From Mesobacillus subterraneus (GTDB lineage Bacteria > Bacillota > Bacilli > Bacillales > Cytobacillaceae): DNA of 35,360 bases. Where the stretch lies: contig NZ_RSFW01000030.1 of assembly GCF_003937825.1 (NCBI RefSeq), positions 1 through 35,360 of the forward strand. The letters run 5' to 3'. Shown here piece after piece: positions 18,247-27,204 of this stretch. The translations under genes were made by a program, and so were the position numbers. The notes beneath the pieces were generated by a model. The model was not told the origin of the DNA. It saw only the letters and a program-made list of their open reading frames with translations, and ran no database searches. The first letter of the stretch is position 1; every line of letters begins with the position of its first letter.

Positions 18247-19434
18247 ATGAAGAATCAATGGATCCAAACCTTTTCAGGAACAGTCAAGGTTAAGCTGACC
18301 GGAAAAGGGATAGAAAGATTTTTAAACCATCTGACACGAAACGGAGTGTCCATCTGGAATGTGAAAAAACATGGCTCAGAGGCGGTCACGTTTTATGTCA
18401 ATCTTCAGGATGTTAAAAAGCTGAGGATTCCTGCAAGAGAGAGTCAATGTAAAATCAGGTTTTTAGAGAGGGCTGGGGGCCCTTTCTTTTTAAGGGAATT
18501 ATGGACAAACAGTGGTTTTTTAATTGGAGCTTGCCTGTTTTTGGGCTTGATTATGCTTCTTTCGAACATGGTTTGGGGTATAGAAATAAAAGGGGCCAGT
18601 CCTGCGACCGAGCACCAGATTCGCAAGGAACTGGACAAGATGGGCATCAGTGTCGGCAAGCTGCAGTTCTCCATTGATAATGTGGAGAGCATTCAGAAGG
18701 AATTGACCGATAAAATTGGTGCACTTACATGGATTGGCGTGGAACTGAAGGGGACGACCTATCACTTTCAGGCTGTCGAAAAGAGCGAGCCTAAGAAAGC
18801 GGAAGCTGTAGGGCCAAGGCATCTGGTTGCCAAAAGGAAAGCAGCGATCGTCAAGATTTTTGTGGAAAAAGGGGAGCCTGTTGTTAAAGTGAATGAGTAT
18901 GTATTGCCGGGGCAGCTACTTGTCTCTGGAGTGTATGGAAATGAGGATAATCTTAAGGCTGTGGCGGCATCTGGGGAGATTCTTGGTGAAACATGGTACT
19001 CTACCAAGGTCGAACTTCCTTTGAAGAGCACCTTCCAGGTGTTCAATGGAAATGAAAAAAGAAAATATGCCATTAAAATTGCAGGGAAAGCTTTGCCTGT
19101 TTGGGGATTCGGGAAACCGGAATTCAGCGAATTCGAAGCTGAAATGAATGAGCAAAATGTCAAATTCTTTAAGTGGGAGCTTCCATTAAAGGTGGAAAAA
19201 ACCACATTCAGGGAGCGTGAGCAGGTCACTCGCATCTATTCCAGGGAGGAAGCAGTTGAAAGCGCAAAAGAATTGGCGAGAAAGGATATAAAAAACTACC
19301 TTCCTGAAAATGCTATCATTAAAGGGGAAAAAATTTTACATCAGTCAATCGAGAATGATAAAGTAAAACTAATCACACATTTTACCATCATTGAAGATAT
19401 TGCAGTAGGACAACCAATTATCCAAGGAGACTGA
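18247..19434 (+). CDS. yqfD: Sporulation membrane protein YqfD
   Basis: The protein has 395 residues; B. subtilis YqfD has 398. A cytoplasmic N-terminal domain (about 1-85) precedes one strong transmembrane helix (about 89-108, GFLIGACLFLGLIMLLSNMV). A large extracytoplasmic domain follows with the conserved segments LTWIGVELKGTTYHFQAVEK, RHLVAKRKAAIVKIFVEKGEPVVK and GQLLVSGV. The last residues read LIT.FTIIEDIAVGQPIIQGD, as in the family. It is a sigma-E-dependent sporulation gene in B. subtilis (homologous to SpoIV family proteins), with role undefined. GAGGGGG at 18235-18240 supports ATG 18247 over ATG 18232. Confidence 0.92.
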   Translation: MKNQWIQTFSGTVKVKLTGKGIERFLNHLTRNGVSIWNVKKHGSEAVTFYVNLQDVKKLRIPARESQCKIRFLERAGGPFFLRELWTNSGFLIGACLFLGLIMLLSNMVWGIEIKGASPATEHQIRKELDKMGISVGKLQFSIDNVESIQKELTDKIGALTWIGVELKGTTYHFQAVEKSEPKKAEAVGPRHLVAKRKAAIVKIFVEKGEPVVKVNEYVLPGQLLVSGVYGNEDNLKAVAASGEILGETWYSTKVELPLKSTFQVFNGNEKRKYAIKIAGKALPVWGFGKPEFSEFEAEMNEQNVKFFKWELPLKVEKTTFREREQVTRIYSREEAVESAKELARKDIKNYLPENAIIKGEKILHQSIENDKVKLITHFTIIEDIAVGQPIIQGD

Positions 19435-19436
19435 GA

Positions 19437-20396
19437 ATGACAGAAGATTTAAAGACGATGGAAATTCAACTAGCGAATCCAACTGAAGCGATTTCATTAT
19501 TCGGCAATGCCGATATGAACCTTAAGCTGATTGAACAGGAGCTTGGTGTCTCGATTGTGACGCGCGGGGAGTCAGTCGGTATCTCCGGACCTGAAGAAAA
19601 AGTGGCGCTGGCGCAAGCGGTGTTGGAGAATCTGCTTGCCGTCATCCGCAAAGGAATCAGTATCAGCCAAAGAGAAGCTGTATACGCGATTCAAATGGCG
19701 GAAAAAGGCACCCTTGAATACTTCCGGGATTTATATGATGAAGAAATCAGTAAAAACGTCAAAGGTAAATCGATCAGAGTCAAGACTCTTGGTCAAAGGC
19801 ACTATATAAATGCGATAAAAAGCCGGGACCTTGTGTTCGGCATTGGTCCGGCCGGTACGGGAAAAACCTATCTGGCGGTCGTCATGGCTGTCACGGCCCT
19901 TAAGAATGGGATTGTTTCAAAAATCATTTTAACAAGGCCGGCGGTTGAAGCCGGAGAGAGCCTCGGATTCCTGCCGGGGGATTTAAAGGAGAAAGTCGAC
20001 CCTTACCTGCGTCCTTTATATGACGCTCTTCATGATATTCTGGGTGCAGAACATACTTTAAGGCTGATTGAAAGAGGGACGATTGAAATCGCGCCGCTTG
20101 CCTATATGAGGGGAAGGACGCTGGATGACGCTTTTGTCATTCTCGATGAGGCGCAAAATACAACCCATGCCCAGATGAAGATGTTCCTGACAAGGCTTGG
20201 CTTTGGCTCGAAGATGGTGATCACTGGTGATACATCACAGGTTGATTTGCCGAAGGGGGCGAAATCTGGACTTGTTGAAGCGGAGAATATCCTGAAGAAT
20301 GTTTCTGGAATCGGATTTATCCACCTTGAACAGGCTGACGTTGTCCGTCATCCGCTTGTTGGCAGGATCATCGAAGCTTATGGGAAAAATGAATAA
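19437..20396 (+). CDS. phoH: PhoH family ATPase
   Basis: The protein has 319 residues. A short KH-like N-terminal region is followed by the PhoH P-loop ATPase with Walker A GPAGTGKT (137-144) and Walker B VILDEAQN from V234 (D237, E238). TRPAVEAGESLGFLPGDLKEKVDPYLRPLYDA is the family signature. PhoH proteins are linked to RNA metabolism and frequently sit next to ybeY; the exact reaction is unsettled. The start follows the yqfD stop by 2 bp with AAGGAG upstream, which suggests translational coupling. A terminator follows. Confidence 0.94.
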   Translation: MTEDLKTMEIQLANPTEAISLFGNADMNLKLIEQELGVSIVTRGESVGISGPEEKVALAQAVLENLLAVIRKGISISQREAVYAIQMAEKGTLEYFRDLYDEEISKNVKGKSIRVKTLGQRHYINAIKSRDLVFGIGPAGTGKTYLAVVMAVTALKNGIVSKIILTRPAVEAGESLGFLPGDLKEKVDPYLRPLYDALHDILGAEHTLRLIERGTIEIAPLAYMRGRTLDDAFVILDEAQNTTHAQMKMFLTRLGFGSKMVITGDTSQVDLPKGAKSGLVEAENILKNVSGIGFIHLEQADVVRHPLVGRIIEAYGKNE

Positions 20397-20403
20397 TCTT
20401 CTC

Positions 20404-20436
20404 AGTCCGCTCTAAAAAAAAGGGCGGACTATTTTA
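20404..20436 (+). terminator. Intrinsic terminator after phoH
   Basis: AGTCCGCTC pairs with GGGCGGACT (9 bp, one wobble) around an A-rich 9-nt loop, then ATTTTA. It starts 8 bp after the phoH stop. Confidence 0.75.
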
Positions 20437-20724
20437 CTTATTGAAAACTTTACAGGTTGTAAATTCAAAGACAAAAACCGGTATAGCACCATTCCTGGTC
20501 CAGAATAACCTTCCGGAGCAGGACCACTACCAGGCGAAGGGGTGGGATTATTGCGCACACGACCTTCCCCTTTTAATAAGATACAGGCCTTTTGTAGATG
20601 GGTCGTTCCTGACTTTTTATAAATGGAGATGAAAGTTTGCTGAAAAACTGATATGATGATACATAATGTCAGAATAATTCCCAGTTATTCTCAAACTGCT
20701 TTCAGTCTTATAGGAGGGCTGTAA
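20437..20724 (+). other. phoH-pgpH intergenic region with possible remnant ORF
   Basis: The gap between phoH and pgpH is 328 bp, wide for this cluster. After the terminator it holds an open frame of 63 codons from TTG 20441 to TGA 20632. That frame contains KGWDYCAHDLPLLIRYRPF and has coding-like codons, but no ribosome binding site. Inverted sequences include TGGTCC/GGACCA (about 20496-20526), AAGGGG/CCCCTTTT (about 20539-20575, weakly terminator-like) and the perfect 7-bp stem AGAATAA/TTATTCT (20671-20691). I see no convincing promoter. A gene remnant or a structured leader of pgpH are both possible. Confidence 0.3.
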
Positions 20725-22908
20725 ATGGAAAAGCTGCAGGTCCAGTTAACTGCCATACTTAACTTATTGAATATAAAAATTTTCCGGATCTTATTATTTT
20801 TGCTGATGGGGATCATTATGTTCGCCTCGATGTACAGCAATGTCAAGCCGGAAAAACTGAATCTGGAACTGTTCTCTGTAGCAGAGAAAACCATCCGGTC
20901 ACCTATTACGATAGAGGATAAGGAAAGCACAGAAGCAAACCGGAGAAGTGCTGTTGAACAAGTGAAAGATGTATATTCCAAAAAAAATGAATATGCCCAG
21001 AACAGAGTGGATCTCGCTACCTCTATTTTTGATTCCGTTTCGGAAGTGAACGAAGAAGCGGAAGAAGAATTCAAGGAAAGAACCAAAGCAGCGGAGGGCG
21101 TAAGTGAGGAAGAGGCTCCAGCCCCTGAAGCTCCAACCACGGAAGAAAAACTGGAAACATTAAAGACGAAACTGACAGATAATGAGACGAAGAGTCTGTC
21201 TGACCAGGTGTTCATCTCATTGCTGCAGGCACCTAAACAAGAATTGATGATCGCGAAGGACCTTGCAGTCACAGCGATCAATAAAGTCATGGGAAGAAAT
21301 ATCCCCGCTGATGAAGTAGAGAATGCAAAGAAGCTAGTTGAAGAAGAATTAAGGTTTACAAGCTTGAACAGCAAATTAAAAGAAGCAGTGATTGAAATCG
21401 GCCGGTATTCAATCGTGCAGAATGAATTTTATGACCCGGAAGCTACAGAGAATCTCCGCCAGCAGGCTATGGATGCTGTTGAGCCGGTAAGGATCCTCGA
21501 AGGACAGATTCTGGTCGATGAGGGACAGCTGATCAGCAGGGACGTTTATAAGAAACTCCAGCTTGTCGGCCTTCTTGAAAGCGAGAATTCCTATCTGCCT
21601 TTCATCGGTCTTGCGATGGTCATCTCACTGATCCTTTTTGCGCTGTATGTCATTTTCAATGAGATGGAAAACGCTGATAAAAAACAGAAGAATCTATTGA
21701 TTTTCAGTATTATCTTTATTACATCAATCCTGCTGATGAAACTCGTGAGTTTATTCGATGAGTTTGAATACTCCGAGATTGGTTATATTTTCCCTGCTGC
21801 CATGGGGGCAATGCTCATCAAAATCCTGATCCATGAAAGGCTAGCGCTTTTCCAGATCGCGTTCCTTGCAGTTTGCGGGACCATCATATTCAATGAGGGC
21901 ATTACCGGCACGTTGAATGTCTCCATCGGAGTCTATATTTTAATCAGCGGACTGGCAGCGATTCTGTTTCTTCAAAAACAGAATAGGCGGTCAAAAATCC
22001 TCCAGGCCGGATTACTGGTATCCGTAGTGAATTTGATTGTCATACTTTCTATCCTGTTTCTGCGGAACAGTCAGTATTCAGGGCTTGAATACGGTTTTTA
22101 TTTCATGGCTGCATTCATTTCAGGGATTGTATCGGCAGTTTTGACAATCGGTTTGCTGCCATTCTTTGAAGCTGGTTTCGGAATTCTTTCAACCTTAAGA
22201 CTGATCGAGCTTTCAAATCCGAACCATCCACTTTTAAGGAAGATTCTCACTGAAGCGCCTGGAACCTATCATCACAGTGTCATGGTAGCCAATTTGTCTG
22301 AGGCTGCCTGTGAAGCAATTGGTGCAAACGGGCTTTTGGCTAGGGTCGGATGCTACTATCACGATATCGGGAAGACGAAACGTCCGCAATTCTTTATTGA
22401 AAACCAGATCAATATGGATAATCCGCACGATAAACTGCCTGCACTGACGAGCAAGAATATCATCATAGCACATGCGGTCGATGGAGCAGAGATGCTTCGA
22501 AAGCACAGGATGCCGAAGGAAATTGTTGATATAGCAGAACAGCACCATGGAACGACATTGCTGAAGTTTTTTTACCACAAAGCTAAACAAAGCGGCCAGG
22601 AAGTTAAAGAGGAAGATTTTCGCTACCCTGGACCAAAACCGCAAACAAAGGAATCGGCGGTCATTGGAATCGCAGATAGCGTAGAGGCGGCTGTGCGCTC
22701 AATGGCTCATCCGACGCATGAACAAATTGAGAACCTGGTGCACAATATTATTGGAGACCGGCTGCAGGACGGCCAGCTTACTGAATGCGACATTACGCTA
22801 AAAGAACTTGATACAGTAGCAGACACGCTTTGTGAGACGTTAAAGGGGATTTTCCACTCAAGGATAGAGTATCCAGAAATGAATAAACAGAAGGTGAAGC
22901 AGGCATGA
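20725..22908 (+). CDS. pgpH: Cyclic-di-AMP phosphodiesterase PgpH (7TM-HD family)
   Basis: The protein has 727 residues. An N-terminal helix (about 20-38) precedes a large extracellular 7TMR-HDED domain (about 40-285), which includes an acidic, proline-containing stretch ([14 protein letters not shown]). Around seven membrane helices follow (about 288-485), then a cytoplasmic HD domain with H516/H517 in [13 protein letters not shown]546-D547 in CYYHDIGK, and the further motifs HAVDGAEM and EQHHGT. PgpH hydrolyses c-di-AMP to pApA and so influences potassium and osmotic homeostasis. AGGAGGG lies before ATG 20725, and the stop overlaps the ybeY start (ATGA). Confidence 0.96.
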   Translation: MEKLQVQLTAILNLLNIKIFRILLFLLMGIIMFASMYSNVKPEKLNLELFSVAEKTIRSPITIEDKESTEANRRSAVEQVKDVYSKKNEYAQNRVDLATSIFDSVSEVNEEAEEEFKERTKAAEGVSEEEAPAPEAPTTEEKLETLKTKLTDNETKSLSDQVFISLLQAPKQELMIAKDLAVTAINKVMGRNIPADEVENAKKLVEEELRFTSLNSKLKEAVIEIGRYSIVQNEFYDPEATENLRQQAMDAVEPVRILEGQILVDEGQLISRDVYKKLQLVGLLESENSYLPFIGLAMVISLILFALYVIFNEMENADKKQKNLLIFSIIFITSILLMKLVSLFDEFEYSEIGYIFPAAMGAMLIKILIHERLALFQIAFLAVCGTIIFNEGITGTLNVSIGVYILISGLAAILFLQKQNRRSKILQAGLLVSVVNLIVILSILFLRNSQYSGLEYGFYFMAAFISGIVSAVLTIGLLPFFEAGFGILSTLRLIELSNPNHPLLRKILTEAPGTYHHSVMVANLSEAACEAIGANGLLARVGCYYHDIGKTKRPQFFIENQINMDNPHDKLPALTSKNIIIAHAVDGAEMLRKHRMPKEIVDIAEQHHGTTLLKFFYHKAKQSGQEVKEEDFRYPGPKPQTKESAVIGIADSVEAAVRSMAHPTHEQIENLVHNIIGDRLQDGQLTECDITLKELDTVADTLCETLKGIFHSRIEYPEMNKQKVKQA

Positions 22909-23375
22909 GACTAGAAATTGATTTTTTGGATGAAGTTAGTGAATTGTCCGAACAGGATCTCTATGAAATAGAACAGCTTCTTAATTTTGCGGCTGAAATG
23001 GAGAATGTCCAGACAGGCAGCGAGTTGTCAGTCACATTCGTTTCAAATGAGCGAATACAGGAAATCAATCGTGAATATCGCGACAAAGATCGGCCTACCG
23101 ATGTGATTTCCTTTGCCATGGAGGAAATGGGAGAAGGGGAGCTGGAGATAGTTGGTGAGGAGATACCTCGCGTTCTCGGCGATATCATTATCTCTGTTCC
23201 AAAAGCACGGGAACAGGCTGATGAGTACGATCATCCATTCATGAGGGAGCTAGGTTTCCTTGCAGTTCATGGATTCCTGCATTTATTAGGCTACGACCAC
23301 ATGAATGAACAGGATGAAAAGAAGATGTTCGGCCGCCAAAAAGAAATTCTTGAAGGTTATGGCCTTGGAAGGTAA
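22905..23375 (+). CDS. ybeY: Endoribonuclease YbeY, rRNA maturation
   Basis: The protein has 156 residues. The zinc-binding signature [11 protein letters not shown] has H122, H126 and H132, which fits the UPF0054 family H-x3-H-x5-H pattern. [12 protein letters not shown] and LGDIIIS are further family motifs. YbeY acts in 16S rRNA 3-prime end maturation and ribosome quality control. Its start overlaps the pgpH stop by 4 bp, and its 3-prime end overlaps the dgkA start. Confidence 0.95.
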   Translation: MRLEIDFLDEVSELSEQDLYEIEQLLNFAAEMENVQTGSELSVTFVSNERIQEINREYRDKDRPTDVISFAMEEMGEGELEIVGEEIPRVLGDIIISVPKAREQADEYDHPFMRELGFLAVHGFLHLLGYDHMNEQDEKKMFGRQKEILEGYGLGR

Positions 23376-23745
23376 TAAACGGAGGAAGCACACTTTAGCC
23401 TCCTCCTTCAAATTTGGATTTCAGGGAATCGCTTCGGCAGCAGTCCGGGAGCGGAATATGCAAATCCATTTGGGTATTTCGTTGATCGTCATTATTGCCG
23501 GCTTCTCATTTTCTATTACTGCTTTTGAATGGATTGCCATCATTCTTTGCATTGGCGGTATGATTTCGCTGGAAATGATGAATACAGCACTTGAACGAAC
23601 GGTTGATATGTTTACGAAGGAGTTTCATCCGCTGGCCAAACAGGCTAAGGATATTGCAGCAGGAGCTGTTCTTGTTTTTGCGATTGCCAGTGTGGCCATC
23701 GGCATGATTATTTTTATCCCAAGAATTTCAGCATGGTTCGGTTAG
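23359..23745 (+). CDS. dgkA: Undecaprenol / diacylglycerol kinase family protein DgkA
   Basis: The protein has 128 residues and three membrane helices. The amphipathic N-terminus ([22 protein letters not shown]) and the catalytic signature [15 protein letters not shown] followed by [16 protein letters not shown] define the family. In Gram-positive bacteria the enzyme phosphorylates undecaprenol, recycling the lipid carrier for cell wall synthesis. The start is uncertain. ATG 23359 overlaps ybeY by 17 bp, but AAGG is only 2 nt away; TTG 23365 would have it at 8 nt. A long upstream open frame (from 23305) lies wholly inside ybeY. In B. subtilis cdd follows dgkA; here a terminator does. Confidence 0.92.
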   Translation: MALEGNKRRKHTLASSFKFGFQGIASAAVRERNMQIHLGISLIVIIAGFSFSITAFEWIAIILCIGGMISLEMMNTALERTVDMFTKEFHPLAKQAKDIAAGAVLVFAIASVAIGMIIFIPRISAWFG

Positions 23746-23774
23746 TTGTCCGATTATGGGCAACTTTTCTTTTT
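23744..23774 (+). terminator. Intrinsic terminator after dgkA
   Basis: AGTTGTCC pairs with GGGCAACT around a 6-nt loop, followed by TTTTCTTTTT. The stem starts at the dgkA stop codon. Confidence 0.85.
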
Positions 23775-23939
23775 GAATGGAGCATACGTAAAGTGAAGTT
23801 TTTTGGCGAATACAAACATTAATGTTTCAACCGATTTGAAAACAGGAAAAAACTTAAGTAAAATATCATAACAGTGTACAAACAGTGGTGGTCTGTTTTT
23901 AGAAAATTTAAAATTTTTATTTCAATTGTGCTACAAACA

Positions 23940-23968
23940 GTGAAATCTTGCTGAAAATACGGTAAAAT
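23940..23968 (+). promoter_or_regulatory. Candidate sigma-A promoter of era
   Basis: GTGAAA (23940-23945), 17 bp, TAAAAT (23963-23968), 23 bp before the era ATG. The upstream gap also contains the 11-mer TACAAACAGTG twice (23877-23887 and 23932-23942) and a small AAACAG/CTGTTT hairpin followed by T residues (23880-23900). Confidence 0.4.
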
Positions 23969-23991
23969 TAAGTGGAGAAGGGAATTACAGT

Positions 23992-24915
23992 ATGAATTTC
24001 AATAATCAAGACAGTAAACAACACAGATCAGGCTTTATTTCAATCATTGGAAGACCGAATGTAGGAAAGTCGACCTTTCTTAACAGGGTGATTGGGCAAA
24101 AAATCGCGATCATGAGCGATAAGCCGCAAACGACCCGAAATAAGGTACAGGGAGTTCTTACTCTAGAAGATTCACAGTTGATTTTCATTGATACACCAGG
24201 AATCCATAAGCCTAAGCACCGGCTCGGCGATTTCATGATGAAGGTTGCCCAAAATACCTTAAAAGAAGTCGACCTTGTCTTGTTCATGGTTAATGCCGAG
24301 GAAGGATACGGCCGCGGGGAAGAATTCATCATTGAGAAGCTCCAGAATGTCAAGACACCAGTTTTTCTTGTGATCAATAAAATTGACCTGATCCATCCTG
24401 ATCAGCTTTTGAAATTGATCGAATCCTACAAGGAAAAGTTCAATTTTGCTGAAATCGTACCTATTTCAGCGTTAGAAGGCAATAACATTGAGAGACTTCT
24501 GGATCAAATCAAAGAGAAAATGCCCGAGGGACCGCAATTTTATCCGGCAGACCAGGTAACGGACCATCCGGAACGGTTCATTGTATCCGAACTGATCCGG
24601 GAAAAAGCGCTTCATCTTACGCGTGAAGAGATTCCTCATTCTCTTGCGGTTGTCATCGAAAAGATGGATCGCCAGTCGGAAAAGGATATGGTCCATGTCA
24701 TGGCCACGATCATCGTCGAAAGGGATTCCCAAAAAGGCATCATCATTGGCAAGCAGGGAAGTATGCTGAAGGAAATTGGCAAAAGGGCACGTCATGATAT
24801 CGAGAATCTGCTTGGCTCGAAGGTATTCCTTGAATTATGGGTGAAGGTGCAGAAGGACTGGCGAAACAAAGCGTCCCAGCTGCGTGATTTTGGTTTCCGT
24901 GAAGATGAGTATTAA
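23992..24915 (+). CDS. era: GTPase Era, ribosome assembly factor
   Basis: The protein has 307 residues. G motifs are GRPNVGKS (20-27), DTPG (67-70) and NKID (129-132). The C-terminal KH domain contains [18 protein letters not shown]. Era binds the 3-prime end of 16S rRNA and checks 30S maturation; it works with YbeY, which is encoded just upstream. A few additional N-terminal residues compared with B. subtilis Era (301) come from [19 protein letters not shown] lies 10-15 nt before ATG 23992. Confidence 0.97.
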   Translation: MNFNNQDSKQHRSGFISIIGRPNVGKSTFLNRVIGQKIAIMSDKPQTTRNKVQGVLTLEDSQLIFIDTPGIHKPKHRLGDFMMKVAQNTLKEVDLVLFMVNAEEGYGRGEEFIIEKLQNVKTPVFLVINKIDLIHPDQLLKLIESYKEKFNFAEIVPISALEGNNIERLLDQIKEKMPEGPQFYPADQVTDHPERFIVSELIREKALHLTREEIPHSLAVVIEKMDRQSEKDMVHVMATIIVERDSQKGIIIGKQGSMLKEIGKRARHDIENLLGSKVFLELWVKVQKDWRNKASQLRDFGFREDEY

Positions 24916-25083
24916 GCCTGTTTGGCAATTGCTCCATCATTAACATATTAACGGCTTTTGGATTTTATTCATGAAGTGGATTTACAATTTTTGAGTAACA
25001 TGAAAATCTGATTGACAGGCTATGATATTCATAAGGATTTGGGATATAAGTTGCTAGTGAAAAAACGAAAGGTGGGGTTTTCG

Positions 25084-25227
25084 ATGTTGGATTTTACCTG
25101 GAAGGTGTTTTCGCAAACAGGTAACATTGACACATATCTTCTCTTTAAGGAATTAGAGAAAGACGATCATGAAATACCCGGTTATCAGGAGGAAGAACTA
25201 GCAGGAATCGATTTTCCAATCTCATAG
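25084..25227 (+). CDS. yqzL: YqzL family small protein
   Basis: The protein has 47 residues and reads MLDFTWKVFSQTGNIDTYLL, then FKELEKDDHEI and an acidic end. It matches the YqzL family, always found between era and recO in Bacillus, with no known function. ATG 25084 has AAAGGTGGGG upstream. The open frame extends back to an ATT-led region near 25012, but that stretch is unlike the family. It is probably transcribed with recO, 32 bp downstream. Confidence 0.9.
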   Translation: MLDFTWKVFSQTGNIDTYLLFKELEKDDHEIPGYQEEELAGIDFPIS

Positions 25228-25259
25228 GTTTGTCTGTAGTAAATGGATGGTGACAGCAG

Positions 25260-26012
25260 ATGCTGCAGAAATGTGAAGGCATTGTCATTAGGACGACAGA
25301 TTATGGCGAAACAAACAAGATTGTTACTTTATTTACGAGGGAATTTGGCAAAGTCGGCGTGATGGCGCGGGGAGCTAAGAAGCCTAATAGCAGGCTTTCC
25401 GCCGTCACCCAGCTTTTTACTTATGGACATTATTTATTTCAGGCAAGTACCGGGCTCGGAAGCCTTCAGCAAGGCGAAATGATGTCATCTTTAAGGGCAA
25501 TACGCGAGGACATTTTTTTGACCGCACATGCCAGTTATATCGTCGATTTAACTGACAAAGTCACCGAGGACCGAAAGTCCAACCCCTTTTTATTCGAATT
25601 GCTGCTCCAGACGCTGAATTATTTGAATGAAGGCTATGACATGGAAATCCTCACTCATATCTATGAAATGAAGATGCTCAATGTACAGGGCCTTTACCCC
25701 GTTTTGGACCGGTGTACAAATTGCGGAAGCACGGAAGGGGATTTCAATTTTTCCATCAGGGAAGGCGGTCTCCTGTGTCATAGATGTTTTGAGACAGACC
25801 CCTATCGGATCAAGACCTCACCAGGAACGGTAAGATTGCTTCGATTATTCTATTTGCTGGACTTGAACCGACTTGGGAATATATCCGTCAAGCCTGAAAC
25901 AAAAGCAGAACTGAATAAGGTCATTAGAGCTTATTATGATGAGTATTCGGGTCTTTACCTAAAAACGCGGAAGTTCCTTGATCAGATGGATTCATTCAGG
26001 GACCGGCTCTAG
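25260..26012 (+). CDS. recO: DNA repair protein RecO
   Basis: The protein has 250 residues and is collinear with B. subtilis RecO. RecO, in the RecFOR pathway, anneals single strands and loads RecA onto SSB-coated DNA. The N-terminal OB fold contains [20 protein letters not shown] and [15 protein letters not shown] helical domain with a four-cysteine zinc site (CTNC...CHRC) follows. GGATGGTGA before ATG 25260 serves as the ribosome binding site. The stop codon is only 3 bp from the -35 of the glyQS promoter. Confidence 0.95.
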   Translation: MLQKCEGIVIRTTDYGETNKIVTLFTREFGKVGVMARGAKKPNSRLSAVTQLFTYGHYLFQASTGLGSLQQGEMMSSLRAIREDIFLTAHASYIVDLTDKVTEDRKSNPFLFELLLQTLNYLNEGYDMEILTHIYEMKMLNVQGLYPVLDRCTNCGSTEGDFNFSIREGGLLCHRCFETDPYRIKTSPGTVRLLRLFYLLDLNRLGNISVKPETKAELNKVIRAYYDEYSGLYLKTRKFLDQMDSFRDRL

Positions 26013-26015
26013 CTA

Positions 26016-26044
26016 TTGACATTGGAGATTCTTTTCGCTATTAT
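26016..26044 (+). promoter_or_regulatory. Sigma-A promoter of the glyQS operon
   Basis: Perfect TTGACA (26016-26021), 17 bp, TATTAT (26039-26044). Transcription should start near 26051 and make a leader of about 260 nt. Confidence 0.88.
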
Positions 26045-26050
26045 TCAAAT

Positions 26051-26265
26051 AAAATTACATATGTTGCTGTGAAGGAAAAGAGTACTTAATTTCCTCTGTA
26101 TTAGCGAGTCCGGGTATGGTGCAAGCCGGATTACAGACATTAAGGAAGGCGTTCTGGAGCGACATCACTTTCAAGGTGGCTGCTTTTGGCAGCAAATAGG
26201 GTGGAACCGCGGGTAACTCTCGTCCCTATGCATGATTAAATGCATAGGGGGCGGGAGTTTTTTAT
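26051..26265 (+). promoter_or_regulatory. Glycine T-box riboswitch
   Basis: The leader of glyQS has the T-box core AGGGTGGAACCGCG (26198-26211), whose TGGA pairs with the tRNA acceptor end. It is followed by a long terminator stem, AACTCTCGTCCCTATGCAT with its complement (26215-26258), ending in T6. Stem I shows the AGTA motif (near 26081), an AG bulge region and a distal loop of GGTATGGTGCAAGCC type (26113-26127). A GGC triplet at 26148-26150 is the likely glycine specifier. GCTGC/GCAGC (26179-26193) is stem III, and stem II is missing, as in the known glyQS class. Uncharged tRNA-Gly should favour the antiterminator and expression of glyQS. Confidence 0.95.
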
Positions 26266-26313
26266 ATTTAGGTTAACATATAAAATTGATCCAAAAATTT
26301 CGGAGGTGTACAG

Positions 26314-27204
26314 ATGAATATCCAAAACATGATACTAACTTTGCAAAAACACTGGTCAGAAAAAGGCTGCATATTGATGCAGGCATATGACGTCGAAAAA
26401 GGTGCGGGCACAATGAGTCCTTACACATTCCTGAGAGCGATTGGCCCGGAGCCATGGAATGTCGCTTATGTTGAACCATCCCGTCGTCCAGCTGACGGCC
26501 GTTACGGGGAAAACCCAAACAGACTCTATCAGCATCATCAATTTCAGGTGATCATGAAGCCATCCCCAGACAATATTCAGGAAATCTATCTGGAATCATT
26601 GAAAGCATTGGGAATTGACCCGCTAGAACATGATATTCGTTTCGTAGAGGATAACTGGGAAAACCCATCATTAGGCTGTGCAGGACTTGGCTGGGAAGTA
26701 TGGCTGGACGGAATGGAAATCACACAGTTCACTTATTTCCAGCAGGTAGGCGGTTTGGATTGTAAACCGGTTTCCGTTGAGATCACTTATGGAATCGAGC
26801 GACTGGCTTCCTATATTCAGGACAAGGAAAATGTATTCGACCTGGAATGGACAGATGGATTTACCGTTCGCGATATCTTTGGCCAGCCGGAATACGAACA
26901 CTCCAAATATACGTTTGAAACGTCTGACCAGGAAATGCTGTTCAATCTTTTCAATATATATGAAAAGGAAGCGCACCGCCAGATGGATGCAGGCCTTGTG
27001 CACCCGGCATATGATTATGTCCTGAAATGTTCCCATGTCTTCAACATCCTTGATGCGCGAGGAGCCATATCGGTGACTGAAAGGACGGGCTACATTGCCC
27101 GGTGCCGCAACCTGGCCAAGAAAGTGGCGAAGACATTCTATGATGAACGGGAAAAATTAGGCTTCCCAATTATGAAACGGAAGGAGCAGTTGGAAAATGA
27201 CTAA
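26314..27204 (+). CDS. glyQ: Glycyl-tRNA synthetase alpha subunit
   Basis: The protein has 296 residues, the usual length. It is the catalytic class II subunit of the tetrameric alpha2-beta2 bacterial GlyRS. The family start is [19 protein letters not shown], followed by GAGTMSP.TFLRA and [34 protein letters not shown] carries class II motif 3. CGGAGGTG is 7 nt upstream of ATG 26314. The reading frame overlaps glyS by 8 bp, which suggests translational coupling for equal amounts of subunits. Confidence 0.98.
   Translation: MNIQNMILTLQKHWSEKGCILMQAYDVEKGAGTMSPYTFLRAIGPEPWNVAYVEPSRRPADGRYGENPNRLYQHHQFQVIMKPSPDNIQEIYLESLKALGIDPLEHDIRFVEDNWENPSLGCAGLGWEVWLDGMEITQFTYFQQVGGLDCKPVSVEITYGIERLASYIQDKENVFDLEWTDGFTVRDIFGQPEYEHSKYTFETSDQEMLFNLFNIYEKEAHRQMDAGLVHPAYDYVLKCSHVFNILDARGAISVTERTGYIARCRNLAKKVAKTFYDEREKLGFPIMKRKEQLEND

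Noticed and set aside
20691-21374. Open frame of 227 codons on the minus strand over the pgpH start
   Set aside because: It is a shadow of pgpH codons, with Ser/Phe bias and no start signal.
25013-25030. TTGACA at 25013 as the -35 of a yqzL-recO promoter
   Set aside because: No acceptable -10 follows at 16-18 bp; TATGAT is too close.
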